Source: Fluviicola chungangensis
Lineage (GTDB): Bacteria > Bacteroidota > Bacteroidia > Flavobacteriales_D > Crocinitomicaceae
NCBI RefSeq assembly: GCF_007558725.1
Contig: NZ_VLPL01000004.1
Coordinates: 372,001-436,000 of the forward strand
DNA length: 64,000 nucleotides
Reading direction: 5' to 3'
Both the position numbers and the translations under genes were made by a program. Below are positions 17,289 to 25,571 of the stretch, one piece after another; the stretch's first letter is position 1, and every line of letters begins with the position of its first letter. The notes under the pieces were generated by a model that was given only the letters and a program-made list of their open reading frames with translations, did not search any database and was not told where the DNA came from.

Positions 17289-19658
17289 TTATTCCTTTAC
17301 AAACTTGATCTGCGTAACTTCCTTGTTATCGGAAACGATTTTTACAAAGTAAACTCCTGAACTGATGCCCGAAACATCGATTGCAGCATTGCTTCGCAAT
17401 TCGGTACTTGAAAGTACTTTACCACTCATGTCCAATACTTCCGCATGCATCACTTCATCCGGGTTGGACGAACTGACAGTAAGCTTATCTTTTGCCGGGT
17501 TCGGATAAACCGAATAATCGGATGGATTACTTTCCTCCCCGGAGAAAGCAGCCGAAGTTTTTGCCACGTTCAGAGTGTAACATGCCGTACTATTTGCACC
17601 ATTGTAACCAAAAACCCGAACAGTATATGTTCCAACAGCCAGATTCGAGATTGATACGTTCTCTGTAGCGGTTGTTCCCGTTCCGGATCCGATCAACGTT
17701 CCCCCACTGTTGTATATATAAAGATCATAATCCACACCTGTTGGACCAGCCAGCGCAAACTGATGGGTTCCAACAGAAGTCGTTGTGACTTTGTAATAGT
17801 CCTGATCCGTACTTGAAGAAATTGCAGCGGAGATTGTTGCCGACAAAGGTATGGCAACAGCTGCCGATGTCGAATTATTCGGTTCGTAAGCTGTTGAGCA
17901 GTTTGTTACTGCTGTTGCAGTAGCCGTGAATGTATAACAGGTGGAACTAACCGCGTTATTGTATCCAAAGACTTTTGCATAATATGTTCCGGCAGCTTGT
18001 CCGTTTAACGTTACAGATTCAGTTGCCGTACCACTTGTACTTGAACCGATCTGTGTTCCGCCACTATTGTAAATTACCAGATCAAAATCCACACCCGAAG
18101 GACCGGCCAGGCTAAATACATTATTGGTAGTCGTGGAAGTGGTAATCTTAAAGAAATCGATATCGCCCGAGGTGGCAATTGCAGCTGATACTGCTGTTCC
18201 ACTTGTGAGCGTGGTCGCTGCCGACTGAGTTTCATTCGGCTCATAAGCAGTGGTACATGTTTGTCCGCCACCATCGGTATTGCAGGTCAGTGTTATACAA
18301 CTGTTCACCCGGCTTCTGATCAGGTTTCCGGGTTGAGGCCCGAAACCAAGCGTAAAGTTTATTCCCACACTGGTTAAATGACAATAACTCATGATTGTCC
18401 CTCCATTCGCGGGGATCGGACCGTTGCAGCCTTCGGAATAACCGGCCTGCGGACCACAACCGTCAATGGCGCCTCCTGTCCAGCTGCACGCGTGTGTATG
18501 CGGTGATCCCAAATTATGTCCAACTTCATGTGTTGTTACATTTACAGCCCAGCTATAAGTCGGGACGGCATTTACAGTTCCACCGACAGCTCCGCAAAAC
18601 CCGTGTTTGTAGTATTCATTACTCCCGCACAATTGATCCAGCCAAGCTACACCTCCACCACCGGTATTCGAAAACAAGGTAGCAATGTTTGCCCCGAAAT
18701 TCGAACGATTGGCTGAAAATGTATTCAGATCATCATTGTAAGTATCTGCCGTCGTCCAAACATAAAGCTGGTTCAACTTCGACCCGATCTGCTCATTTTC
18801 ATACATCAGCTTGAAGTTGTTGAAAATGTTTGTAATGTGATTGGTAACTGCTTGTGTACTGCCTTTTGCCGTATACAAATTGTACCGCGTTTCCCAGAAA
18901 TAAGTCACACATTTGTATGTTGCCTTCTCCATTTGTTCCAGGTCCTGCTTTTGAGAGGAAAGCCGCTCAACAGCTTCCCGGTATTGTTCCAATCCTTCGG
19001 AACCACAGGAATAAACAGGCATATTTTTCAGATCATCATCCGAATAGATCACGTGGATGCTGTTTCGGTTCTCCGGAAGCCGAATCAATCCCGCTTCAAT
19101 CGTTGCGTCTTCCGTTGAATTCCTGTTAATCAATACAAAAAATTCATCCCGGAAGAAACTGACTCCCACAACTGCATCTTCACCGCGAACGGTTCCCTGG
19201 TAATACAATCCGAAATCCACCCCCTTTTCTAATCCGGGAGTACTTGTTTCCAGTTTAAACTCATCGGTAAAAATATTCACCTGAACTAAATCGAGTGTCA
19301 AGACCCGATCTTCGTAAGGCAATTGGACCGAAAGCACTTCCGGCCGGATTCCGAGCAGGTTTGAAATGGAAGCCGTATTTGAATAGCTTACAAATCCGGA
19401 CTTTTTGAGTGTCAAATCAACAGTCGCTTCGATTTCCCCGGAAACTGACTTCGTACTTGCATCCGTAAAATCAAATGAATAGATCTCCCTCATTCCCTTC
19501 CATGCATCGTTGACCCGTTTCTGATTGATCCGTTCAAACGATTTTGTTTCCGAGTAGATTCCCTTTGGAAGAGAAACCTTCTTAAACTCCTGGTTGTAAG
19601 CACTCAATGAACACCCCATACACAGCAAAGTCATCACCAAATAGTTCATTTTCTTCAT
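17289..19658 (-). CDS. Secreted M12B-like (reprolysin) metalloprotease with T9SS tail
   Basis: 789 residues from the ATG at 19658; the frame reaches a TTG eight codons earlier, but the ATG begins the signal peptide (MKKMNYLVMTLLCMGCSLSA). A propeptide-like region (30-240) precedes the zinc protease core with HEVGHNLGSPH at 377-387, the extended HExxHxxGxxH site of metzincins, and a later Met-turn-like segment (GTIMSYC). Two similar PPC-like domains follow (about 470-585 and 590-700), then a Ser-rich linker and a type A sorting domain beginning YSVYPNPAKDKL. It is thus exported by T9SS as a soluble or surface-bound protease. Confidence 0.9.
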   Translation of the reverse strand: MKKMNYLVMTLLCMGCSLSAYNQEFKKVSLPKGIYSETKSFERINQKRVNDAWKGMREIYSFDFTDASTKSVSGEIEATVDLTLKKSGFVSYSNTASISNLLGIRPEVLSVQLPYEDRVLTLDLVQVNIFTDEFKLETSTPGLEKGVDFGLYYQGTVRGEDAVVGVSFFRDEFFVLINRNSTEDATIEAGLIRLPENRNSIHVIYSDDDLKNMPVYSCGSEGLEQYREAVERLSSQKQDLEQMEKATYKCVTYFWETRYNLYTAKGSTQAVTNHITNIFNNFKLMYENEQIGSKLNQLYVWTTADTYNDDLNTFSANRSNFGANIATLFSNTGGGGVAWLDQLCGSNEYYKHGFCGAVGGTVNAVPTYSWAVNVTTHEVGHNLGSPHTHACSWTGGAIDGCGPQAGYSEGCNGPIPANGGTIMSYCHLTSVGINFTLGFGPQPGNLIRSRVNSCITLTCNTDGGGQTCTTAYEPNETQSAATTLTSGTAVSAAIATSGDIDFFKITTSTTTNNVFSLAGPSGVDFDLVIYNSGGTQIGSSTSGTATESVTLNGQAAGTYYAKVFGYNNAVSSTCYTFTATATAVTNCSTAYEPNNSTSAAVAIPLSATISAAISSSTDQDYYKVTTTSVGTHQFALAGPTGVDYDLYIYNSGGTLIGSGTGTTATENVSISNLAVGTYTVRVFGYNGANSTACYTLNVAKTSAAFSGEESNPSDYSVYPNPAKDKLTVSSSNPDEVMHAEVLDMSGKVLSSTELRSNAAIDVSGISSGVYFVKIVSDNKEVTQIKFVKE

Positions 19659-19953
19659 AAATAGCTTTTTTAATGTTAGCAATGAATATTACAACTATTG
19701 TTTGAATTAAAACAATTATCAATGTTAAAATTCCAATTTTTAACAAATGCAAAATAAATTAACAGCTTAGTTTTACTTTTATTAGGCTACTGAAAAACAA
19801 ATAGTTATAAATCATTACTTAATCATGCACTTGAAAAACAAAATTTACTGACTTTCAGGTGCTTATTTTTGAAAAAAAGATCCTAAAAAAGAAATTCCGG
19901 AACATGATGTATGTTCAATTTAAAATTCCGACCTTTAATTGAATTCAAAAAAC
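19659..19953. other. AT-rich intergenic region between divergent genes
   Basis: About 295 bp between the protease and the desaturase-like gene, rich in A/T. It must hold both promoters, but I found no exact TAnnTTTG element at a convincing position and no repeat. Confidence 0.5.
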
Positions 19954-20742
19954 ATGGAAACATTTTACAGCTTTTGGCCGAAAATCGCTTATTACATTTC
20001 ACTGCGTTATCTGTTGATTGCCGGAGGGGCTTACCTGGTTTTTTACGTCCTGTTCCGCAACCAATTCTTCCGGCAAAAGATCCAGCTGATTTTTCCAAAA
20101 AACAAACGGGTAATCATGGAAATCCTTTATTCCATTCAAACTACGGTGATCTTCGCAACGATTTTTTTACTGGTAGTGATCGTTTTACGTCCTTATACCA
20201 ACCTGTATAATGAAATGAATGAATATGGTTTGGCCTACTATATTTTTACCATTCCGGTCATGTTTGTGATCCATGACACGTATTTTTACTGGATGCATCG
20301 TGCAATCCATCATCCGAGATTATTTAAACACATTCATTTCGTACACCATCAATCTACTAATCCCACTCCCCTGGCAGCCTACTCCTTCCATTTTTCGGAA
20401 AGTATCCTGGAAGGAATGATCATTCCACTTATTGCTTTCACCCTTCCGGTACATACCAGTGCGCTGGTCATCTTTTTACTCGGACAATTCATCATCAATG
20501 TATACGGACATTTAGGGTTTGAATTATTTCCGCCGCGCTTTCATAAAACACTTATCGGGAAGTGGATCAATACTTCCGTAGCACACAATCAACACCACAA
20601 ACACTTCAACGGAAATTACGGGTTATACTTTTTGTTCTGGGACCGCTGGATGGGAACACTGAGAACCGACTACGACGAGCAATTTGATGAAGTCAAAAAC
20701 AGGAAAGAAATGATTCATGGAAAACTACAAAGAAATCAATAA
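19954..20742 (+). CDS. Sterol desaturase/fatty acid hydroxylase family protein
   Basis: 262 residues from the ATG at 19954 (a TTG lies five codons earlier). It is a membrane protein with about four helices and the full set of iron-binding His clusters: HDTYFYWMHRAIHH, HFVHHQSTNPTP and HNQHHKHF. Family enzymes are membrane di-iron hydroxylases/desaturases of lipids; the substrate cannot be read off. The C-terminus overlaps the methyltransferase start by 26 bp, so the two are translated from one message. Confidence 0.88.
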   Translation: METFYSFWPKIAYYISLRYLLIAGGAYLVFYVLFRNQFFRQKIQLIFPKNKRVIMEILYSIQTTVIFATIFLLVVIVLRPYTNLYNEMNEYGLAYYIFTIPVMFVIHDTYFYWMHRAIHHPRLFKHIHFVHHQSTNPTPLAAYSFHFSESILEGMIIPLIAFTLPVHTSALVIFLLGQFIINVYGHLGFELFPPRFHKTLIGKWINTSVAHNQHHKHFNGNYGLYFLFWDRWMGTLRTDYDEQFDEVKNRKEMIHGKLQRNQ

Positions 20743-21511
20743 AGAACAATGGAATCAGCGGGTAGATCCGCATGTAGAGTCCGAATTTTATGACCAACCC
20801 GCCTTTTTGGCTGGAAAAAACTCACTCAATGAAACAGAACTTGCCTTACTGGGTAATGTAAAAGGGAAACGCATTTTGCATTTGCAATGTCATTTCGGAC
20901 AAGATACAATTTCCCTAGCGCGCATGGGGGCAAGCACTGTCGGAGCAGATATTTCCGACAAGGCAATTGACAAAGCGCGTGAAATTGCGGCAATAACCGG
21001 CGCCGATGCGACTTTTGTTTGCTGTGACCTCTACGATCTTCCTCAACACCTGGAGGGTGAATTTGATATCGTTTTCACTTCCTATGGAACCATTGGCTGG
21101 CTGCCCGACCTGGACAAATGGGCTTCGGTTATCGGTCATTTTTTGAAACCGGGAGGAAAATTTGTTTTTGTAGAATTCCATCCGGTGGTCTGGATGTTTG
21201 ACGATGATTTCCAAAAAGTGGGTTATCGTTATTTCAAATCAGACCCAATCGTAGAAACAGCGAGCGGAACTTATGCCGACCGGGATGCAGAAATAAAAAC
21301 CACTTCTGTAAGTTGGAACCACGGAATGAGCGAAGTCATTACGAGTTTATTGAAACAGGGAATTCAATTACAGGATTTGCAGGAATACGATTTTTCAAAC
21401 TACAATTGTTTTGCACATACAGAAGAATTCGCACCCGGGAAATACCGGATCAAACATTTGGGAAATTTCATCCCGATGATGTACTCAATTGTGGGAATTA
21501 AATCATTTTAA
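20717..21511 (+). CDS. Class I SAM-dependent methyltransferase
   Basis: 264 residues. The Rossmann core is clear: ILHLQCHFGQDTISLARMGA (motif I), GADISDKAIDKA (motif II) and FDIVFTSYGTIGWL with KPGGKFVFVEFHP (motifs IV-V). It fits methyltransferase_11/25-type enzymes acting on small molecules. It starts inside the end of the desaturase-like gene, so both could modify the same lipid or sterol-like product, although that is only a context-based guess. DUF1304 gene follows after 11 bp. Confidence 0.88.
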   Translation: MENYKEINKEQWNQRVDPHVESEFYDQPAFLAGKNSLNETELALLGNVKGKRILHLQCHFGQDTISLARMGASTVGADISDKAIDKAREIAAITGADATFVCCDLYDLPQHLEGEFDIVFTSYGTIGWLPDLDKWASVIGHFLKPGGKFVFVEFHPVVWMFDDDFQKVGYRYFKSDPIVETASGTYADRDAEIKTTSVSWNHGMSEVITSLLKQGIQLQDLQEYDFSNYNCFAHTEEFAPGKYRIKHLGNFIPMMYSIVGIKSF

Positions 21512-21522
21512 ACTTTAAAACT

Positions 21523-22368
21523 ATGGAAATCACTATTAAAATTGTAATCGGAATTGTGGCGCTTTTTCACGTGTATGTGATGTGGCTCGAAATGTTTGCC
21601 TGGACAACCAAAGGCCCGAAGACCTTCAAGAACTTCGAAAAGGATCTGTTCCCCAAAACGAAAGCATTGGCCGCGAACCAGGGATTGTATAACGGCTTCC
21701 TGGCAGCCGGATTGATCTGGACCTTCTTTATCTGCAATCCGGAATGGCGATTCCATATCAGCATGTTCTTTTTGATTTGTGTTTCTGTTGCAGGCATTTA
21801 TGGTGCTTTGACTGCAGATAAAAAAATCTTCTTCGTTCAGGCATTACCCGCTTTGGTTGGGATTGTACTTCTTGCTTTCTCCCAGGGAATGCATGACGGA
21901 ACATGCCACTCGAAATGTGACGATCGATGTGGGGACACCTGTGAAGTAAAAAAAGAGAAGGTTGCTTATTATATGCTATCGAATAGTGACCGTTATCCGA
22001 CTGACACTGTTACTGCAAAAGAACTGCTCATGAAAAATGATAAGGATTCACTGATCGGACTTGGTTTTGTTGATGTAAATGGGAGGAGTGTCGGTGTTTC
22101 ACTTTTCACAAATGTAAACCATGAATTTGCAATGGATGCAGATGCAAACGAAGGTTATATCGGCGGAATCGGGAAAATTTATAGTCATTCTATCACTTGG
22201 CGGAATTTTGGAGTACTCCACACCAACAATGACAGCATTAACCGGATTATAACATTGGGTTTGGGACGACTGATTACGCTGGAAACGGAAAACAAACTCA
22301 AAGTATCTCCTCCTGTTGTAACTTCAACTCAAAAAACGGTTCAGTTTCTACCTCCGGTTGTTGAATAG
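21523..22368 (+). CDS. DUF1304 membrane protein with extra C-terminal domain
   Basis: 281 residues. Residues 1-121 form a complete DUF1304 protein (four helices; HVYVMWLEMFAWTTKGPK near the start, NQGLYNGFLAAGL at 52-64), a family usually only about 120 long. Here it continues through a Cys cluster at 128-140 (CHSKCDDRCGDTC) into a soluble domain of about 135 residues that I do not recognise. No stop or frameshift marks the joint, so it reads as a genuine fusion. Third gene of the desaturase-methyltransferase operon. Confidence 0.75.
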   Translation: MEITIKIVIGIVALFHVYVMWLEMFAWTTKGPKTFKNFEKDLFPKTKALAANQGLYNGFLAAGLIWTFFICNPEWRFHISMFFLICVSVAGIYGALTADKKIFFVQALPALVGIVLLAFSQGMHDGTCHSKCDDRCGDTCEVKKEKVAYYMLSNSDRYPTDTVTAKELLMKNDKDSLIGLGFVDVNGRSVGVSLFTNVNHEFAMDADANEGYIGGIGKIYSHSITWRNFGVLHTNNDSINRIITLGLGRLITLETENKLKVSPPVVTSTQKTVQFLPPVVE

Positions 22369-22404
22369 CTTGCTACAAATCATCAGATTACCTCGAACTT
22401 ATTG

Positions 22405-22440
22405 ACCACAAGGAACACGATGCACACGAAGACTTTTTTA
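22405..22440 (+). repeat. Left inverted repeat flanking the GxxExxY gene
   Basis: ACCACAAGGAACACGATGCA and the next 16 bases resemble the complement of 22963-22998 over roughly 35 bp (ACCAC.A.G..ACA..G...CG.AAG.TTTTTT in common). Together the copies bracket the GxxExxY gene. Confidence 0.6.
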
Positions 22441-22486
22441 ATCATTACTGGAGAACACAAAAGAAGCACACAAGGCTTTTTTCTAT

Positions 22487-22894
22487 TTACAAGTCGATAT
22501 TTCCTCTCAAAGTGAAACGCTTTACACCGTTTCTTAATAGTTTTTCATTGAAATTGATCAGATACCCCAATTCCTTTTTGGCTAACCTCATATAGGTTAA
22601 AATCTGCGCTTGATGAATAGGAGCTAAAAAATCAACAGATTTTAATTCAATGATTATTTCTCTTTCAACAAATAAATCCAATCTTAATCCTGAATCTATA
22701 ATTTCCCCATCGTAAATTATTGGTAGTGTTTTTTGCCGCTCTACTAGCAACCCTCTTTTGGTAAGCTCTTGAAGTAAACAAGTTTCATAAACTGATTCTA
22801 ATAAACCAGGGCCTAAAGTTGAATGTACTTTTAAGGCAGATTGATAAATGATTTTCATCCATTCTTCTTGTTTTTCATAGTTTTCTGATTTCAT
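22487..22894 (-). CDS. GxxExxY protein
   Basis: 135 residues with the family's naming motif GPGLLESVYE (residues 28-37), the DLFVEREIIIELKSVDFL strand pair and QILTYMRLAKKELGYLINF end. The D...ELK arrangement is reminiscent of PD-(D/E)xK nucleases, so a nuclease-like fold is reasonable, yet no function is established. Its near neighbours face the other way or are unrelated housekeeping genes, and inverted repeats lie at both sides, so the gene may be a small mobile insertion. Confidence 0.88.
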   Translation of the reverse strand: MKSENYEKQEEWMKIIYQSALKVHSTLGPGLLESVYETCLLQELTKRGLLVERQKTLPIIYDGEIIDSGLRLDLFVEREIIIELKSVDFLAPIHQAQILTYMRLAKKELGYLINFNEKLLRNGVKRFTLRGNIDL

Positions 22895-22962
22895 TGAATA
22901 GCGTTTTCCATTTAATTTAAGAAAAAAGTTGACTTTCTCCTACTCTTAAATTCAACAAAATC

Positions 22963-22998
22963 AAAAAAAACTTAGCGAGCTTTGTGGGCTTCGTGGTT
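22963..22998 (-). repeat. Right inverted repeat flanking the GxxExxY gene
   Basis: On the minus strand it reads AACCACGAAGCCCACAAAGC followed by TCGCTAAG and eight T, matching the left copy at 22405-22440. Confidence 0.6.
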
Positions 22999-23003
22999 TA
23001 TTA

Positions 23004-23435
23004 TCAATACCCGATTTTCCCTCTCGGATTTCCCTTAAACCACTCCAATGCCAACCGGTAACCATCCATCCCGAATCCCATAATGGAACCTTCGCAAACT
23101 GCGGTGATAAATGAATTGTGACGAAATTCTTCACGTTCCGCTAAATTACTGATATGCACTTCTACTACCGGAACCGAAATTCCTGCAATGGCATCACGGA
23201 TTGCAACACTGGTATGGGTGTAACCTCCGGCATTGAGGATAATCCCGTCGTGTTTGGAATCGTGGAGTGCATTGATCAACTCTCCTTCCACATTGCTTTG
23301 GATGTAATCGATCTCACCAGGAAAATCTTTTTTCAATTCCTCCAAAACCTGTAAAAAAGTACGATTTCCATAAATTTCAGGCTCACGTGTTCCTAAAAGA
23401 TTTAAATTCGGGCCATTGAGAATTAGAATACGCAT
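23004..23435 (-). CDS. aroQ: Type II 3-dehydroquinate dehydratase
   Basis: 143 residues. Catalyses dehydration of 3-dehydroquinate in the shikimate pathway in the cytoplasm. All family signatures are present: ILNGPNLNLLGTREPEIYG with the catalytic Tyr, NAGGYTHTSVAIRDA, and VEVHISNLAEREEFRHNS with the active-site His and Arg. A second ATG three bases upstream (23438) is possible, but the start at 23435 gives the usual N-terminus. It is head-to-head with xerD with no intergenic space. Confidence 0.95.
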   Translation of the reverse strand: MRILILNGPNLNLLGTREPEIYGNRTFLQVLEELKKDFPGEIDYIQSNVEGELINALHDSKHDGIILNAGGYTHTSVAIRDAIAGISVPVVEVHISNLAEREEFRHNSFITAVCEGSIMGFGMDGYRLALEWFKGNPRGKIGY

Positions 23436-23437
23436 CA

Positions 23438-24343
23438 TTGAAAAATTGGGAACGCTATATTAAACAATTTGTTCATTACCTGAAGATCGAACGCAGTTTA
23501 GCAGAAAACTCTATTTTTGCCTATCAGCAGGATGTCGCTAAGTTACGTGACTTTTGCGAATCTTACACACTTTCTCCGGAGCACATTCAAACGGGGCACT
23601 TAAAACAATTCGTTGCTGAACTGTATGACATGGGATTGGGCGCCCGCTCGCAAGCAAGAATCATCAGCGGCTGGAAACAGTTTTTTGATTTTTTACTCCA
23701 GGAGGATATCCGTAAAGACGATCCTTCCGAAAGCCTGGAACTGCCGAAGATCGGGAGGAAGTTACCTGAGGTACTTACCATTGAAGAAATTGACGCTATG
23801 ATCGCTGCCATTGATCTCAGTTCAAACGAAGGTCAGCGCAACAAAGCCATTTTGGAAACCCTTTACAGCTGCGGATTGCGTGTAAGCGAATTGGTTTCCC
23901 TGCGATTGGAAGATTGCTTTTTTGAAGAAGGGTTCATTCGGGTAATCGGAAAAGGGAACAAAGAACGGCTGGTTCCAGTGAGTCCGAACGTTATTGAGGA
24001 AGTCACTTTTTATACTAAAAATGACCGCGGAAATGTTCCGGTAAAAAAGGGAAGTGAAGCAATCGTATTTCTCAACCGACGCGGAGCACAATTGACCCGC
24101 ATCATGATTTACACCATTATCACCCGTTTAGCCGAAGCTGCAGGAATCAAGAAAAAGATCAGTCCGCATACTTTCCGGCATTCTTTCGCTACTCACCTGA
24201 TTGAAGGCGGGGCAAATTTGCGCGCAGTACAGGATATGCTTGGTCATGAAAACATTACGACGACCGAAATTTATACGCATTTGGATCAGCGTTTTTTACG
24301 AGATGCGATTTTGACCTATCACCCACGGAATACTATTAATTGA
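23438..24343 (+). CDS. xerD: Tyrosine recombinase XerD
   Basis: 301 residues. The N-terminal SAM-like core-binding domain (YIKQFVHYLKIERSLAENSIFAYQQDV) and the C-terminal catalytic domain are complete: Arg in CGLRVSELVSL, His-x-x-Arg in HTFRHSFATHLI, and the H...Y end GHENITTTEIYTHLDQ. Length and lack of phage genes point to the housekeeping dimer-resolution recombinase. Start is TTG at 23438: an in-frame stop lies seven codons upstream and no ATG precedes the conserved region, so the start overlaps the aroQ start region. Confidence 0.93.
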   Translation: MKNWERYIKQFVHYLKIERSLAENSIFAYQQDVAKLRDFCESYTLSPEHIQTGHLKQFVAELYDMGLGARSQARIISGWKQFFDFLLQEDIRKDDPSESLELPKIGRKLPEVLTIEEIDAMIAAIDLSSNEGQRNKAILETLYSCGLRVSELVSLRLEDCFFEEGFIRVIGKGNKERLVPVSPNVIEEVTFYTKNDRGNVPVKKGSEAIVFLNRRGAQLTRIMIYTIITRLAEAAGIKKKISPHTFRHSFATHLIEGGANLRAVQDMLGHENITTTEIYTHLDQRFLRDAILTYHPRNTIN

Positions 24344-24403
24344 TTGGGAATCGGGATTGAATTCAATGGTTATGCCATTAATGTGAATATATTCCATGAT
24401 TTG

Positions 24404-24490
24404 GTAAGTAAGTTTACTAACATGCTAACAGCATGACTTAACATACTGTATCACAGAAAATTAAAGTTCCTTGTAAGTAAGTTTACTAAC
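24404..24490. repeat. Pair of 18-bp direct repeats GTAAGTAAGTTTACTAAC
   Basis: Identical copies at 24404-24421 and 24473-24490, 69 bp apart, each followed by (A/T)TGCT and preceded by TTG. The unit is itself partly palindromic (GTTAGTAAACTTAC in reverse). They lie between the convergent ends of xerD and the HTH gene, with a short ATGCT/AGCAT hairpin between them. Confidence 0.75.
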
Positions 24491-24498
24491 TTGCTTAT

Positions 24499-25503
24499 TT
24501 AAAACAAATCGGTTCCCTGAATCCGAATGCGGGCCCTGTCTATAAACAAATTCAAACTATCGAAATAGGCATTGCGTTGCCGTTGGTTTTCTTCGGAAAT
24601 CTTCACACAACTTTTCAGCATGGATTGGAAAACAGCAAAGGATTTATTGACATAATCCTGGTCGATTGTAAACAAATAATTCAGCATGTTATGTGTAATG
24701 TACAACATCCGGTATGCGTTTGTCTCAGAAATGATCGTGTTATCCTGAATATAAGTTTGATGAAGGTACAAATGGAAATTATCGGCCTCGGTGATAACGG
24801 GTTGTCCTTTAATAAATTTCCGGCCTATTTCCGCCTGTTTTTTAATGTGTTCAACCAAAGCAGCTACCTCATCAATCAGAAAAAGAGCATCTTCGGCACT
24901 CTCAAAATACCCCAATTCATAAAACGAAACTATTTCCCGGATCAACCCTTTTCCGGCATCGTATCCAATCACTTCAGTCGATTTTACCCGGATGTAAAAA
25001 TTAGCCATTTGCTGAAGCTGTTCATCGGAAATATCTCCTTTCCATCCTTTATGAAATTTAACGTGATCCAATTGTCCCAGTTTCAGGTAACACTTTCCGA
25101 AATAAAGCAGTTTAAAGCGCAAAAGTGCCGGGGAATTGAGCAACTGAAAGATGATCAGGTCCAAATTAGACATATACAGTTCCTGGGTTCGCTGGGCAAC
25201 CATGCGCTTAAATCCATCCATGATCCCATTTAAATAGGCTTCAAACGAAAATTCCGAACGTTGGATCGGATTGTATTGAAATGTCACACTTTTACCGGAT
25301 ACGCCGATGATCTTATCAATTGACAAATCGTACTTTCGACAAAGCAAGTTGATTTCTTCGGGTTTTAAGGCCGTTTCACCACGGGCTCTTCGATATGCGG
25401 AATCACGTGACAATTCCAAGTCATCCATCAATAATTTACCCAATGAAGTATCCGGAGGTAATTTTGCCTTTAGCTGTTCAAGTAGTCGGTTCTGAATGTC
25501 CAT
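24499..25503 (-). CDS. HTH domain regulator with large helical C-terminal domain
   Basis: 334 residues. Residues 5-65 (LLEQLKAKLPPDTSLGKLL, then LSRDSAYRRARGETALKPEEINLLCRKYDLS) resemble the N-terminal XRE/BetR-like helix-turn-helix; the remaining 270 residues are predicted all-helical with many aromatic residues and no family I know. No signal peptide, so cytoplasmic. Ligand and targets are unknown. It follows a terminator, so is transcribed separately from the secreted protein gene upstream on the same strand, which is the nearest candidate target. Confidence 0.72.
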   Translation of the reverse strand: MDIQNRLLEQLKAKLPPDTSLGKLLMDDLELSRDSAYRRARGETALKPEEINLLCRKYDLSIDKIIGVSGKSVTFQYNPIQRSEFSFEAYLNGIMDGFKRMVAQRTQELYMSNLDLIIFQLLNSPALLRFKLLYFGKCYLKLGQLDHVKFHKGWKGDISDEQLQQMANFYIRVKSTEVIGYDAGKGLIREIVSFYELGYFESAEDALFLIDEVAALVEHIKKQAEIGRKFIKGQPVITEADNFHLYLHQTYIQDNTIISETNAYRMLYITHNMLNYLFTIDQDYVNKSFAVFQSMLKSCVKISEENQRQRNAYFDSLNLFIDRARIRIQGTDLF

Positions 25504-25526
25504 GGCACCAAAATAACAAAAAAATA

Positions 25527-25550
25527 AAGTCGTCCATTTCCGAACGACTT
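25527..25550 (-). terminator. Terminator after the 435-residue secreted protein
   Basis: AAGTCGT and ACGACTT arms with a 10-nt loop; on the minus strand the stem is followed by TTTATTTTTTT. Confidence 0.75.
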
Positions 25551-25571
25551 AATAAACTCAAAAAAAGAAGA

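Noticed and set aside
22369-23003. Insertion sequence around the GxxExxY gene
   Set aside because: No transposase is encoded; only the flanking repeats support mobility, so it is reported as a possible non-autonomous unit instead.
23438-24343. Prophage or integron integrase
   Set aside because: The tyrosine recombinase has the size and motifs of housekeeping XerD and no phage, cassette or attachment site is seen around it.
24577-25233. 218-codon plus-strand open frame
   Set aside because: Antisense to the HTH regulator whose own reading frame has sensible codon use and an HTH; judged a shadow.
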